From Apricaphanius iberus (taxonomy: Eukaryota; Chordata; Actinopteri; Cyprinodontiformes; Aphaniidae), in contig JAPXFQ010000074.1 of assembly GCA_028564705.1 (NCBI GenBank), positions 1,877,501 through 1,941,500 of the forward strand: a stretch of 64,000 nucleotides of DNA, in the 5' to 3' direction. A program made the translations under genes and the position numbers. This document shows, in pieces, positions 1 through 12,493 of this stretch. The notes under the pieces were generated by a model. That model was not told the origin of the DNA and did no database searches. It saw only the letters and a list, made by a program, of their open reading frames with translations. How positions within the stretch are numbered: the first letter of the stretch is position 1; every line of letters begins with the position of its first letter.

Positions 1-1266
1 CAGTTAGCCAGTTCTCATCACAAAACACAGAAATAACATGTGGGGTCCCCCAGGGCTCCATCCTGGGGCCCCTCCTATTTAGCATCTATATGCTTCCGCT
101 TAGCCAGATTATAACCGCCAACCATGTTAAATACCACAACTATGCTGACGACACTCAGCTTTATATCTCAGTGTCACCAGATGATGTTGAACCCATCCAA
201 ATCCTCAATAAATGCATTGAGCAAATTAACAGCTGGATGTCCCATAATTTCCTACAACTGAACAAAAACAAAACTGAAGTGCTTCTCTTTGGACCCAAAA
301 AAGATCGATTAAATATCAGTAAACAGCTTCAGTTGGTCCAACTAGAAACTACTGACCAGGCCAGAAATCTAGGTGTAATAATGGACTCAGACCAGAACCT
401 CCAGGGTCACATAAAGGCAATAACAAGGTCAGCTTTCTATCACCTGAGGAACATTTCTAGGATTAAAGGAATGATGACACAAGGAGACCTAGAAAAACTC
501 ATCCATGCATTTATCTCTAGCCGCCTTGATTACTGTAACAGTATCCTCACAGGTCTACCTAAAAAATCAATCAGACAGCTGCAGCTGATCCAGAACGCTG
601 CTGCTCGTGTTCTCACTAGAACCAGGAAAGTAGAACACATCACCCCAGTTCTAAAGTCCTTACACTGGCTCCCTGTAGCTCAGAGAATAGACTTCAAAGT
701 GCTTTTATTGGTATATAAATCATTGAATGGTTTAGCACCTGAGTACATTAGAGATCTGCTATCATGGTACAAACCATCCAGATCACTCAGGTCCTCCAGC
801 TCTAATTTACTGATCGTCCCTAGAACCAGAACCAAACATGGAGAAGCAGCTTTCAGTTTCTATGCTCCTCATCTCTGGAACAAACTACCAGGAGAATGTA
901 AAGCTGCAGAGACACTGAACTCTTTTAAGTCTAAAATTAAAACGTATCTATTTAAACTTGCTTATGAGTAACTGCTTTTTTTTTTTTTTTTTTTTTTTAT
1001 TGTAAACATTTGATCTTTATATTATTTTATTGTTGTCGTTTTAATTTCTATATTTTATTCTATCTTTTAGCTTTATTTTTAAGTGATTGTGTATTAATTA
1101 CGTGGATTTGTTCCTTACAATATCTTTTCTTACTGATTGATTACTGTTAAACTTATATGCTTTGTAATCATGTGGTTTCATTATCACTGAATCATGTAAA
1201 GCACCTTGAATTACCTTGTGTTGAAAGTGTGCTATAGAAATAAAATTGCCTTGCCTTGCCTTGCCT
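1..1266 (+). mobile_element. L2-clade LINE, 3' part (cut by the window edge)
   Basis: The element enters the window in the middle of its reverse transcriptase and runs to its 3' end. Coding sequence stops at 971 and is followed by a T-rich 3' UTR. The last bases are a pentamer tail of TTGCC units at 1246-1266, which serves as the 3' recognition repeat in this group. The same tail and nearly the same coding sequence recur at 37.9-42.9 kb (plus strand) and, inverted, at 26.5-27.3 kb, so this family has at least three copies here. The 5' half lies outside the window. Confidence 0.9.
3..971 (+). CDS. LINE reverse transcriptase, C-terminal part (L2 clade, partial)
   Basis: The open frame continues from the left edge; the first in-frame ATG is at 90 but translation clearly begins further upstream, because the motif [11 protein letters not shown] is encoded just before it (about 43-75). 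Visible motifs in order: GVPQGS (RT block B), YADDTQLY with the catalytic Asp pair near 135-160, [26 protein letters not shown], and HWLPV, the usual C-terminal landmarks of L2/CR1-type proteins. No stop codon or frameshift interrupts the visible part, so this copy is less decayed than its relative at 40.8-42.5 kb. Cannot mobilise anything by itself as far as the window shows, since the endonuclease half is not seen. Confidence 0.88.
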   Translation, partial: VSQFSSQNTEITCGVPQGSILGPLLFSIYMLPLSQIITANHVKYHNYADDTQLYISVSPDDVEPIQILNKCIEQINSWMSHNFLQLNKNKTEVLLFGPKKDRLNISKQLQLVQLETTDQARNLGVIMDSDQNLQGHIKAITRSAFYHLRNISRIKGMMTQGDLEKLIHAFISSRLDYCNSILTGLPKKSIRQLQLIQNAAARVLTRTRKVEHITPVLKSLHWLPVAQRIDFKVLLLVYKSLNGLAPEYIRDLLSWYKPSRSLRSSSSNLLIVPRTRTKHGEAAFSFYAPHLWNKLPGECKAAETLNSFKSKIKTYLFKLAYE

Positions 1267-4200
1267 ACATTTCTTTAAATGGAAATTGTGAAAATTAAGG
1301 CATTAAAAAAGCATTAAATCTGATTCTCAGCAAATATTAAAATTCTTTGTTAGTTATCAAGAGCAATAGTTATGTAATTATCAAATATGATTTGTTGTTA
1401 AACCTAACTGTGAATTTGTAGCGTCAACATGCTGAACTGTGACAGAAAATGCAAAGTCCAGCAAAAGTAGCTAGAAAATTAGGAACTCAGCCTCATGACA
1501 TGGATGGAGTCTGTAAATCATCAAGATGGTGATGAAGTTTAATCTTTATTCAGTTAAATTTTTTTCTATGTTAGATATTGCTGTTCTAAAGCACCACTAA
1601 ATAATCGCAGTGACAAAAATAAAAGTAATAACCATCTGCAAAGGTTCTATCCTCTTTTTTTCTGTCCCTCTTGAAAACAGTCTCTACGGAAAAGTGGTCT
1701 CCTGGTTTCGCTTCACTGAGCTTGAGACGAATAGCTCATATTAAACTAAACCGCTTTGAAATTCAGACTTCACACCATTTTTCCCAGACTCTGTCCCTTT
1801 AATCAATTAATAATTTCTGCTACTATACTTATGCTACTTACAACAAGATAAATATGCCCAGCTAGGCTTCTCTACTATTTTAACTGCTGATGGTGTCGTC
1901 AAGGTTACCTGTAATGCTCCTCCCACCTGAGCAATGACCAGCAAAGATCCAGTCTCCAACTCCCGCTCTTTTCAAACTTTATCCAAAGTAATATATCATC
2001 ATTTGTCACATCAGTATACTGGATGCTATCAAGCTGGCTCAGACAGAGCAAATATCAAAGTTAAAAAACATCAAAAGTTTAAAACAAAGTCAGAGAAAGG
2101 TATTGTCTGACAAAAAATAGTCTTCAGTTTGCTATACTTCAAATTCTGTCCATATTTATAAAGAAAAAAATCCAAGATATAATTCAATGACAAAACAGCT
2201 TCCCATACCGATTTCTGAGAGACTTTAAGACCATAGGGCACGACAGACATGTCTCATTCCCTGATCAAATTGATGTCAAAGTAACCAGGTGGTTGCTTAT
2301 TGTTAGAAATTGCCAAACCTAAAGTACTTGTTTGTTCTAAAAGACTAATCTACGTTTGAAAGTTACTTTTATTTAATGTTTCCTATTTAAACAAACCCAA
2401 ATGTGCTAACTGGCCCAGATATTCTGATTGTAAATAATGAAAACAGTTAATACTTCAAAAACATCTGTCAGATTCTGTAAAATGAGTCAAACATAGTCAA
2501 ACTGATTTGTGTAACTAAAACTCCAGTTACTTCCCCTAAGTGATGGTTTACCTTTTTTCTTAAATATTTGTAACATGCAAAATACTCCAATTCCCCTTAA
2601 AAATAAAACAAAAAATACAAAATCATTTCATAAACAAGCTTCAAAAGATAACATTTCTCTAAACAAAAACTTTTAGAATTCGAACAAAACAACAAGAATC
2701 TGCATTTTACAGTCAATCCCAATTATCATCTCATGCCTCCTTTTGTTTCTCAAATTATAATCACCAAATTTAATTCTTTAATTACTTCTAGAAATGTCAA
2801 ATAAATGACCACCAAATCATTTTTGCTTTACCTCAGTTTCTCTATCAACATTCCCCAAATTTATCATTACTAAATAGACTCTAGTTTTAAATCTAAATCA
2901 ATTGTCAGTAACAAAGTCTTCACTAATTAAATGGATTATTATTCCATTGTTCTATTCTTTTCTAGTATTATAGCTGTTCTAGGACCTTTTTCTCTAAATT
3001 CAGGAGGCGAAAATTCTCTCTCAGCATCAAATGATCTCCCCTTTCCTAGGTAGACTAGCATATGCATAACATCTGAAAGATTAATTTTAAAATCTTAAAC
3101 CTAAACCCAATTCCTATTTTCCGCCAACACAGAAATCTTCAACAGATTTTGAAAATTTGCATTTATCTCTACACTTAATAAAAAAGGAAATAAGTTATTT
3201 CAATTTACTTGCTTCAATTGCATAGACTTTTTCGACACAATAAGAATAAATAAATTAGAATTTACTTCTTTCTCATAAATGAAACTAACATTTTGAATTT
3301 GGCTGATATTTATTGGTTGTTCTTCAACAAATGTACCACATAATGTAGTCATTTTTCTTTTAGTCATTAGAACATTTTCAAATTCAGCAACAACTTGCTT
3401 CTCATGATTGCTCTTACTCAATGTTTATATGTTATGTAAATAAAAACAGATGATTTAAAAATTACATTTGTCTTATAAAACAAAGTTTTGAAAACTCAGA
3501 ATAGTTTAATCACATACATAATATCTCCTTGCTATTTAGAGATTATCACTATGATAATTATTGTTTTTCATATTATTCAATAATGTGTTTAGTCAAGTAA
3601 CCAGTAACAGGTTATTGCAATACTAAAGGCTTTTTATTTTAATCTTTGTATAAAGAAGAGGCAATATTTCCCAAACAGCATTTCTAAATTCTTCAGGAGT
3701 AGAAGAAAAAGCCATAAGGAAAATAATGTCAGTATTGTTGATAATTACTTAAATTGTACTTGGAAATAAGAAAAACGTGTATAAATTGTGTAACACTTAC
3801 TACGTTTATTTCTGTAAATTGAAAAACCTGCCAATTCCTAAACTTTCATACTACTAGACAAGGTTATGTGCTTCTCTGAGATGTTTCTACATTTTCCCAA
3901 TGAATTTCTAATTCTTCAAAAACTACAGCACTTAATATGTCCATAATACCTACTAGTCGTTAATCATAGTCTTTTATCATTGGGTATTCTATTATTCAAT
4001 AGTTTATCAATTTCGTACATTTTTCTATCTCATGTCTAAACTAACTCATTATGATAATGGACATACCACACATTCATCAACATCTTTCAATTTTATTTGC
4101 AACAATTTAAACATTCTTTATTTTACAGACTTTTCTGCTTTCAATATATCAAATGAATTATTTAATCAATGCATCTTTTCATTTTAATCTTTAAGCAGCT

Positions 4201-5200
4201 AATCAACCATTCACACCAACATCCAATTTGTCAACTAGATATTTTACTTTTGTCACCAGACTTTCCTAATTTCATCATCTACACCTATTTGCAATCATTT
4301 TATTCCTGCTCAAATTTTTAATTTTCACTTCAATACAACTTCATATCAACTTGGCTCTCTGCTTTTATTGCTCCCTTTCTGTTCTGCCGTTTATCCACCT
4401 CAATTTTAAGATTAAATTCTTAGATTATTGCAATATGATTTTATTTAGAGGTTCCGAGACTTTACTGTCCACAATCTAGAATCCTATTTGGGTCTGAATA
4501 TGGGGCTGGCTTCCGTAAACAGACACAAAAGGAACCGAACAGTATAATCTCAGAAACATATCTCCATAACAGATAAATTACGGTCAGAAATCACTTCATT
4601 ATGTATTTAAAAATATATTTTTAGGGACGATATATTTTTTTTGTTACCTTTTCAACTCAAAGTTAGTCATACTATGAAAAAGAGGAAGCAAATTTAATAA
4701 GCTATTTAATTGAAAATAAAATTGAGATATATTCATCTGCCTCTTGAATGTGTGCACTGCTGTTTCTTCGCTCGCTCACCTTACTGATAGGTCGCCTATG
4801 TAGGGGAATTATAAATTAAATAATTAAATAATTAATAATTGTTATGATCTATCTGGTGATCCTGAGAAATATTAACTAGTAATTGCAAATTAGTAGTTCA
4901 TTATTCTTAAAATCATTTAATCGGGGCACCCTTCTAGCCTCTGGGCTAGAAACAAAATATTATATATAATTAAAAAGGGAATTATCAACAAATAATCTCA
5001 CTTATGATTAATCATTAGTGATCACACCAGAAAGATCCTATCAGAAGGAAATGAATTCTTTGCAATAATTCCCACACACACTCAGAATAAAAGAAACCAG
5101 AGTTAGATTCAAGTTAACAAATTCATTCTAAAAACACAACCAAAATAAAAACACTACTTATACCAAACGGTTCTGTCAAGACTACCGTATACCTGAGTAA
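1267..5200. other. AT-rich intergenic DNA, no gene recognised
   Basis: About 3.9 kb of strongly AT-rich sequence. Only short chance frames occur (for example a 73-codon minus-strand frame at 3200-3421 with no recognisable domain). A small hairpin, CTAGCC-TCT-GGGCTAG, lies near 4934-4950. The string from 1536 to 1552 is repeated exactly at 7355-7371 and reads on the minus strand as a polyadenylation signal context (GAATAAAG), which may hint at the ends of an unrecognised LTR element. I see no coding exons, RNA genes or complete transposons in it. Confidence 0.5.
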
Positions 5201-5210
5201 TATGGTGGCC

Positions 5211-5340
5211 AGCGACGACGTCACTTAGGCACGTCACGGGGCGCCTCCTACTGACGTCGTACGCAGCCCCTCGCGTGCATGCATGGAGGCGGTGTACGAC
5301 GTGAACGCGCAGCTCGTCGTAAAGAATGGGGGGGGGGGTT
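5211..5340. promoter_or_regulatory. CpG-dense patch with clustered CRE-like ACGTC motifs
   Basis: Inside AT-rich DNA there is an abrupt GC- and CpG-rich block. It holds several cAMP-response-element-like cores (GACGTCAC at about 5218, CACGTCAC at about 5231, TGACGTCG at 5252-5259, ACGACGTG at about 5296) and ends in a run of twelve G near 5327-5338. Arms 5254-5262 and 5294-5302 are exact reverse complements, so the block can fold into a hairpin. Known: CRE cores bind CREB/ATF and are frequent in promoters and in retroviral LTR U3 regions. Inference: a promoter or LTR enhancer remnant; no associated gene was found. Confidence 0.4.
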
Positions 5341-5345
5341 ATGAT

Positions 5346-6110
5346 CCCCTTTTATGACTTATTGTTTAACTTGAAGCAAGAGGCCTGTGGTTCCTTTCTA
5401 ACAAAAAAACTTTGGGGCTCTTATCAGTGAGTTCGGTTCTTCTAATAAAGCTCTGATCGGTATGGAGGAAAAAGGCATCAAAATGTCCTTTGCGTGCTGC
5501 ACGTTCGTGACCCAAAAGGCCTATGACACCAACACTTACTATCAAACTAACGGAGAGGAACCAAAACTTATACAGACTAACAATTCTGCTCACTAATAAA
5601 AGATTAAACATACAGGAAACTCACAATCAACTGGTACAAAACTCACAGTGTACCCGTATTATTAAACACAGCACCGAGGAATCACAGAGCGCTCAAGGAA
5701 GGCCCTCACTTCGCATCAATAATTAAGCATGCACACAGTTATATAGAAAACTTCCTAAACTCTCTCCACCCAGTTCACATAATATAGAGATAAACACGGA
5801 ACACTCTCACTTCTTTCGAAAAGAGAGGGAGCTCGCAGTTGTGGAATAAAAGTTGGGAAAGCGAGATGTTCGGCTCGTCAGCCGTGCAGGAAAAAAAGAA
5901 AGGAGGGGAATTCAGCATATCAAAAAGAGAGTTCGGGCCAGCCAAACTCTTGGGAAACTTGGTTGCAGAGATGGAAGGCAAAAATCAAGAACACGTGTTA
6001 CAAAGGAGGGTCTCTTCTCACGGTTCCGTGGACAGAACCAAACCACACTAAAGCGAGTTTTGAAAAGGAAGAGCGGTGGTGGTTACTGTATATATATATT
6101 TGTAATCATG
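5346..6110. other. Unassigned sequence next to the CpG patch
   Basis: Moderately GC-rich, with short overlapping frames on both strands (81 codons minus at 5366-5611, 89 codons plus at 5853-6122). None has a recognisable domain. Read on the minus strand it leads away from the CRE cluster, so it could be the transcribed part of a decayed LTR or promoter unit, but I cannot name it. Confidence 0.3.
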
Positions 6111-6119
6111 TTAGTAATT

Positions 6120-6415
6120 TAAATTAAAGGCTTATTTTTATTATTTTTAATCTTTTAAACATTTATGACACTTTATAATATTAATGGATGAAACCCTTAA
6201 AGTAGTTTGTCAATAAAGTTTAGTCAAAATCTCTTCAGCTGTAGGCTAAAGCTAACTAGCTACTCACCAGTGTTGATGGGCTCCAACACTGCAGCTCAGT
6301 CACTGAGAGCTGAAGCCAGCAGGTCTATCCAACCCCTGTTGTGTTTTTTAAAGCGTTTTTTCGCTTCTGAGGACCAGGAGCAGAACCGAGGGGAGATTTT
6401 AAAAGCCACAGATGT
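6120..6415 (+). repeat. Fragment related to the TTAA-flanked MITE at 49.5-50.1 kb
   Basis: Several blocks match the element at 49479-50116 in the same order and orientation: ATTAAAGGCTTATT, then TTTATGACACTTTATAAT, then GCTGAAGCCAGC, then CACTTCTGAGGA-like sequence and GAACCG. Neither terminal inverted repeat is visible here, so this copy is truncated or too diverged at its ends. It is non-coding; the 77-codon frame at 6207-6440 is incidental. Confidence 0.55.
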
Positions 6416-6830
6416 TAGCAACGCGACGCAACCTGGGTAAGTTTCCTGTGTCTCTGTAAGAGATTCGTAGCGAGCTGGAGAGGGAAGTCCTGCTTAAAAC
6501 AGCTGACCGTAGTTTTATATTTCGTTCATTATTGCTACGGTTAGTGTTTTAGTGCATCGAGGATCGGTTCAAGACGGGACGTAACCTTTACCAGAGCCAC
6601 TGAAACATTTATCCGGGACAACGTCCTCTGCTGGTTCTTTGTTGTTAGGTCTGAGCGCGCCGAAGCTACGGTTAAATTCAGTTTCAGCTCAAATCATTTC
6701 ATCCTTTTTGTGGTTTGATAGGAGAGAGGGTGGCTGACAGAGCTGCGTGGGCCACTGTTAATGATTCGTTTGGAGTAAGTAATGATTGTTGTATTAAGCT
6801 GCCTGATAGGGTATAATGAAAAAACGAGGG

Positions 6831-6942
6831 GGATTTTTTTTTCTATTAAACTTTTTTATCGACCCCCTTTTTTTCTCTATCAGACCACACATCTATCGTC
6901 GATAAATATTGCTATCGAATTATTGCCCAGCCCTACCTTTAA
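6831..6942. repeat. hAT-like transposon end fragment
   Basis: Read on the minus strand the segment begins GGTAGGGCTGGGCAATAAT and continues with ATCGATA-type repeats, a terminal sequence commonly seen in hAT elements of fish (TAGGGCTGGGC type). No matching opposite end or 8-bp duplication was found nearby, so this is a truncated end at best. Confidence 0.35.
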
Positions 6943-7680
<738 letters not shown>

Positions 7681-8484
7681 TGGCCGTTTCTCAATATGCA
7701 TACTCTTGTGGGCTTGTGTACTCGCGTACTTGAGAAACGTCATCCTCAACGGTCTAAGTACTTTTCCAATTCTTACGCATCAAGGCAAGTACGCTCAACG
7801 TTCCTGGAAGTGTTCTTGCTCTGCCCATTTTAGCGAGGATGCATCAAAGCATCCTTCTGCGGACTTCAGCCAGGTATCCCACAATGCCTTGCGCTACAAG
7901 CAGAAGTAAACAGAGAAGGTGAGTGCTGAAATAAATCGCTTTTATACCACCATTAACTTGTTACAAAAAGTAGTTGTAAGATGTTTTTAGGCGAGAAAGT
8001 AGACCTTCTAACATCATCTATATGGTCAGTTTATTAAGAATCTGCCTATTTTTAAATATTCTTTGGCGTTTTCGGAGCAGCTCAGCACTGCAGACAGGCT
8101 GCTGTAGCTTCAGGCTCAGCAGGTGGTCGGAGTTTTTCCCCTGCTCACCACAGCCTGACCCCGCTACGTTTGATATGTCAGCAGCGGCTAAAAGTCAGAT
8201 ATAAAGGGTTTTAGTATTAGTAAATGTGACGGATAACTGCAAGTATCAGAAAATAAAATATATTTTTATCTGATACTTGTTTAGTTTATATTGGTATCTT
8301 ATAAAATGTGCCGTCAAGGTTTATAAAACAATTTTGTCATGTAAAATTGTAGTAATAAAATAATTTTACCTCTGTACCCGTTAATGACCAAACAGAGCAC
8401 TGTAAACATTAGATTGGATCGGTGGAGAATAAACCCTCTTTTTTCTTTGTTTTCTGCAGAATGATCTGCCGGGGAGAGACCTTG

Positions 8485-8936
8485 GGTGTTTCTTAATGCC
8501 CAGGAACCTCGCCTTGATGCCTTGGTTCTGCCCCGGTTGCCTAGGAGCTACGTCATCAGGGACCGCCAAGGCGTGTTCCAATGTTCATGGTCTACTGAGG
8601 AATCTGTCCTCCATTTATTAGCCGTTTAGCTAACTAACCAAGGATACATCAGACATGCCTTCATGCCTTCTCTCGGTCAAAAATTTCCCAGAATACAGCA
8701 CGGTAGGAGCAGGCAGCAGCTACTTCGGGGGTAAATTTCTATTTTAAATGTAAGTCAACTAATTTTAACCATCAGGCTTATATCTAAAATGTTTGTTTTA
8801 TTTTTTTAATTATAATTTTTTAGATTCAAAGCAGTTATATATGGTTGGTTAGTTGCTTAGTAGTTGCAGCTTTGGTGGCTACCAGGTACTATTTCGTTTG
8901 CATATTCGTATGCATTTGATATTGAGAAACATCCCA
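8485..8936. mobile_element. Second IS4EU-like MITE nested in the first
   Basis: The left end TGGGTGTTTCTTAATGC and the right end, read inverted, TGGGATGTTTCTCAATATC are related to each other and, more distantly, to the ends of the surrounding element. The 450-bp interior has no coding capacity. It sits entirely inside 7681-9908, so this insertion is the younger of the two if both are real. Confidence 0.5.
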
Positions 8937-9050
8937 GAGTTCATGTTCTGATGCGACGTCCCAAAACCTGAGCGATCTTCTTTACCCGTGTCCTGGATCA
9001 TCTTTTTCAGTCTCCTCATCTTCTCTAATGTTCAGGAAAAAAAAAAAAAT

Positions 9051-9055
<5 letters not shown>

Positions 9056-9101
<46 letters not shown>

Positions 9102-9103
9102 GC
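9056..9103. repeat. (TA)n microsatellite
   Basis: An alternating TA tract of nearly 20 units follows an A-run and a T-run. The 64-codon frame that reads through it is an artefact of the repeat. Confidence 0.9.
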
Positions 9104-10020
9104 TTTTGAATATTCACAGTATAAATTACCTGATTTCCTGTACTTGTTGGTTGATTTGTGTCATTCTAATAAAAAAACTTAAGTAAAAATATTTCGTCTA
9201 TTTATGTTGGAAGCATTTGATAGTTTACCTGATGATACAAAGAACAATACGTTTGTTAATCCGTGTTTAGTAGTTTTGCAAATAAATCTTGCAGTTGTAT
9301 AGCAACAACGCTGACCCAGGTTGGTAAAATATTAAATACCTTAAATTATTAGTGCTTATATCCAGCGGAAACTATAATCAAATTAAGCAATTAACAGTAT
9401 ACCTCTAAATCTGGTCATCATCAATTGTGTCAGTTGAGCAATAAATAATTTGTAAGCAAATACTATGAAGGAAGCAGGAGTTTTCATTCTAGTAAACAAT
9501 CATTTTTCACTAAGAAGCCTGTAAGTAATATGAGGTGGTAAACCAGCATTTAATTAGTAGAGCCTTTTATAAGCAGCAATGAAAACATAAGACGATTATT
9601 TTACAGGTTTACTACTTTGTATCAATATTTCGTCCTAATTTTTTTAATTTGACTTGTCGAAAAGGTTTTTCGTATTTAACTATTGATTTTGAATGTGTGA
9701 TTAATCCAATTCTAGAGTAAACTGGTCAATTTATTGAAATTCTGGAATGATCGTAACTGAGCAGTGACATCGACCAAGTGTTCTCTGATCCAATTGGAGA
9801 ACTACCGTACTGTGTCCTTAAAGAACGGACTTTGAACTGTACTTGCCATAACGTACTCACTAAGCACACAATAACACACTTGCGTACTTGGGTATTGAGA
9901 AACTGCCATTTTTTTGTTCAAGTACGTCATCGACGTCAAGTACGCCCGATCATCAGAAGGAAAGTGGAACTTGTATCGACCTCAAGTTGTTTTAGCCTGT
10001 GCTCAGAAGTGTTAGATGAT

Positions 10021-10419
10021 ATGGCACAACAGCCATCAATGTATAAATATATCAAGACAATTACTAAGGAGTCTTCTCCGCTCTTTGACCGGTCATCGCA
10101 GGGATCTGCACCACCGCCTCCTAAAGTTAGCAAAAAGCAGGCTGCTAGTGTTGGCTCCTCGCATGATGTGGATTATTTTGACATCGCACAAGAAGATTCA
10201 ACAGAGGAACAGAGCTTCCAATTTCGTTCAGGGGAAAGTCATCAAGAATGGATGTCTACTCCTATTTTGCCATCACCCATTCCAACCACCAGCAGTACAG
10301 CTGCATCCTCGGCCCTGACAGACCTGTCAGCCACAAGTGTACCAGCAACTGTTGTGGAAGGAATTTTCAGTCAAAATAGGATTCCTGGAAACCAACTCAC
10401 TATGGTGTCAGTGAACTAA
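10021..10419 (+). CDS. Unrecognised ORF, Ser/Thr/Pro-rich
   Basis: An open frame runs from about 9778 to 10419, but its first third is the end of the IS4EU-like element; the part that looks coding starts at the ATG at 10021 (133 residues, MAQQPSMYKYIK...). It has a proline run (APPPPKVSKK) near residue 36, an acidic stretch (DVDYFDIAQEDSTEE) near residues 53-67 and then a Ser/Thr/Ala-rich tail. No domain, signal peptide or membrane segment is evident. It could be an exon of a host gene or the N-terminal low-complexity part of a transposase (hAT-type proteins often begin this way). I do not recognise it. Confidence 0.3.
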   Translation: MAQQPSMYKYIKTITKESSPLFDRSSQGSAPPPPKVSKKQAASVGSSHDVDYFDIAQEDSTEEQSFQFRSGESHQEWMSTPILPSPIPTTSSTAASSALTDLSATSVPATVVEGIFSQNRIPGNQLTMVSVN

Positions 10420-10539
10420 GAACCACCACATCCCCAAATCCTTTCAGCGTGTTCGTTGAATTTCTGCAAGAGGTACAATAAAAACACATCACACAATTAC
10501 TGCAGTTTGCCAGAAAATCACTCATGAGCGGGCCCAGCT

Positions 10540-11300
10540 GTTGGAAAAAAAACCCCCAGCTGAGTAAAGAACATGAGGTGTGCCTTGTGCCTTTTATTGA
10601 AACAGCATTGAATAATCATGAACACAATGGAGTGGTTTAAACATCTTCAACAAATCAAAACTAGACAACATTATTTATGCATATACACAAAGTAACCTTA
10701 TTGGTCCATTCATATTGTTGGTGGGTTGTGCATGGCTAATTAATTACCTTCCTGTTATTCTACTTCACTTTTGGTCAATACTGATTTAACAAAAGGGTTA
10801 TACTATAAGAAAAATAAAGACATAAAATATCAACATCTTAAAACCGTGGTTTGGGATTTTATCTATCAAGTTTTATATACAACTTTAAAATGATAGGTTA
10901 AGGTTACTTCTGTTTTTAATGCTTATAACTTTCTGGTTCTCAAATGTAGAGTCAATGATGCCAATATTAAAAAAGAAACAATGAATGTTACAAGATAAGT
11001 TTCTATGATTTAAAAGAATCATAAAATCACTTAAACACTTTCATTACACAATGTATACTATTTTCTACACAATTCCTAATCTATTGCCCTAATCTTTTGC
11101 AGTCCAGACATCCTCCATATCCTGTTTTTCTCCACTAGTTTGGGTGCAAAGGTTTGACATCCTGTTCTAAAGTTCCTGTTTTTATCTAACTAACTTGTAT
11201 GCACATGACAAACATCTCTTTAAGCACTAACAACACTTCCAAGCGGTTATAATAAAGTCACCAATACATCCCAAAGTAATGTTTTATACCGTTTTTCCCA
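10540..11300 (-). mobile_element. Candidate LTR (solo or truncated), minus strand
   Basis: Read on the minus strand there is a correctly ordered promoter and polyadenylation layout: GACCAATAAGG (CCAAT box, near 10703), ATGCATAAATAATG (TATA-like, near 10672-10685) and CAATAAAAGGCAC (polyadenylation signal, near 10590), followed by a T-run. Such a compact CCAAT-TATA-AATAAA series is the usual core of a retroviral or retrotransposon LTR. It lies directly downstream of the truncated gag at 11329-11724, but no target duplication or matching second LTR was found. Confidence 0.3.
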
Positions 11301-11328
11301 TCAGATTGAGATCTTATTGTACAAAGCC

Positions 11329-11724
11329 TCAGCCCAGGTTAATGCTTGATCCCTTAGTAAAACCAACAATATAAATGATTTTACTGACGTCAAAATCATC
11401 AACATGGGGTGAACGAGAGAACACTAGGTCGCACTGTAAAAGGAAACCCCGGCATTTGCTTAACTCTCCGCAGAATGGTTCAGGGGAAGGTGACGTCACT
11501 TCCCGGAAATAGGAAGTGCTAACGGGCCCCAACTGGTGAGCATTAATCTTAGCATTTAGCTCAAAGATTTTTTGGGTTAAACGGCTGGTGGTTGATGATA
11601 GTAAGGCCTGAGTCTTTGAAAGGTCTCGAAGTAGTGTCTCATGAGTTCCTAACAGTAGTCCCTGTTGCGAAAGGGCGGTCTGAAGGTGGGCCGATGAATC
11701 AGTTTGGCCAGATGGTTCTGACAT
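11329..11724 (-). pseudogene. gag: Ty3/gypsy gag, N-terminal fragment
   Basis: A 131-codon frame starting MSEPSGQTD. The N-terminus with repeated Gln/Leu (ALSQQGLLLGTHE), a helical Leu-rich stretch and then a PEPFCGELSKCRGF block with LQCDLVF matches the start of the capsid protein of fish Ty3/gypsy retrotransposons. Family members are several hundred residues and end in a zinc knuckle; this one stops soon after the LQCDLVF block (about residue 100), so it is severely truncated. It lies downstream of a gypsy-type LTR on the same strand (11755-18225, itself split by two insertions), the expected LTR-gag order. Confidence 0.75.
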
Positions 11725-11924
11725 GTTTGGCTACTGGACTCAACAACAGCACCACCAACAGACCAGGAGAGTTTTAACAAGTTTATTTTAAAGGCAGATT
11801 GAGTTATGAGGTCGTCTCGGGGAACCAGAACGGAGGCACCAGGAAACGGGAACACAGAGAGTCGTCTGGAAACAGGTAAGGGAGAAGGTTAGGGGTTGAA
11901 AGGGGAAGAGATATGCTTTCATAC

Positions 11925-12493
11925 TGTCGGGGTTGAAAACTTTTACTCTTTACTACTTTTGCTGGATAAACTCCTTCGTCAATCAGAAACTGTTATCTGT
12001 ATGTTTTAGAGGACCCGACGCTCCTCAGCGGAACCTTTTCAGAATAAAACTCAGAGACAGAGAGAAACACAATCACACAACATAATTCTGTTTTATTGCG
12101 CACCTGAGTTCAGATGGAGCCAGACCAAAGTCTGACTGACTACCAAACCGAACAGGAGGTTTTTATTTGCAAACACCCGCTTTTATGGGGGTCCTAAACT
12201 ATCTTTCTTCCTGTTTCTACACAACTGGGTAATTTCCTAAACACAACTTGGTATTTATGACTGTTGTAAAAGCCTGGTACAAATGTAAGATTGTTTTTAC
12301 TTCAAACCCTGTTCTGGTACAATACGTCTCTGCGAAAACAAGTTGTCCTTCACTGTGAAACCAGCTTTGTTCCTTTCTGAAATAATAAGGCAGGTTATAT
12401 GAAACTACATATAAAAATGTTTACCAACATATACGTAAAGCAGATTATACAAGAATGTAAATAAAAGTGTTCACAAATATATGGTATTCCTCA
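11925..12493 (-). mobile_element. Solo endogenous-retrovirus LTR with 4-bp duplication
   Basis: On the minus strand the 569-bp segment starts TGAGGAATACC and ends CCCCGACA, so it has the TG...CA ends of an LTR. It is flanked by direct ATAC copies (11921-11924 and 12494-12497), a 4-bp duplication as made by gammaretrovirus-type integrases. Inside are a TATA-like box (CATAAAAGCGGG, near 12181) and a polyadenylation signal (GCAATAAAAC, near 12092-12097), about 90 bp apart as in U3-R. A related LTR is at 55992-56430. No internal genes remain, so it arose by recombination between two LTRs. Confidence 0.8.

Larger units (their letters stand above)
7681..9908. mobile_element. IS4EU/ISL2EU-like terminal-inverted-repeat element (outer, non-autonomous)
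   Basis: Left end TGGCCGTTTCTCAATA at 7681 and right end, read inverted, TGGCAGTTTCTCAATA ending at 9908 agree at 15 of 16 positions; both continue into AAGTACG/GTACTCGCGTACTTG-type subterminal repeats. Ends beginning with a GTTTCTCAATA core and rich in AAGTACGC repeats are typical of IS4EU/ISL2EU group transposons of fish. The interior has no transposase. The left end also folds on itself: CGTTTCTCAA at about 7685 and TTGAGAAACG at about 7730 are reverse complements. It contains the inner element at 8485-8936 and a (TA)n tract near 9056-9093. Confidence 0.6.

Noticed and set aside
3200..3421. 73-codon minus-strand frame as a small gene
   Set aside because: No domain, no splice or promoter context, and it lies in AT-rich DNA with no sign of selection.
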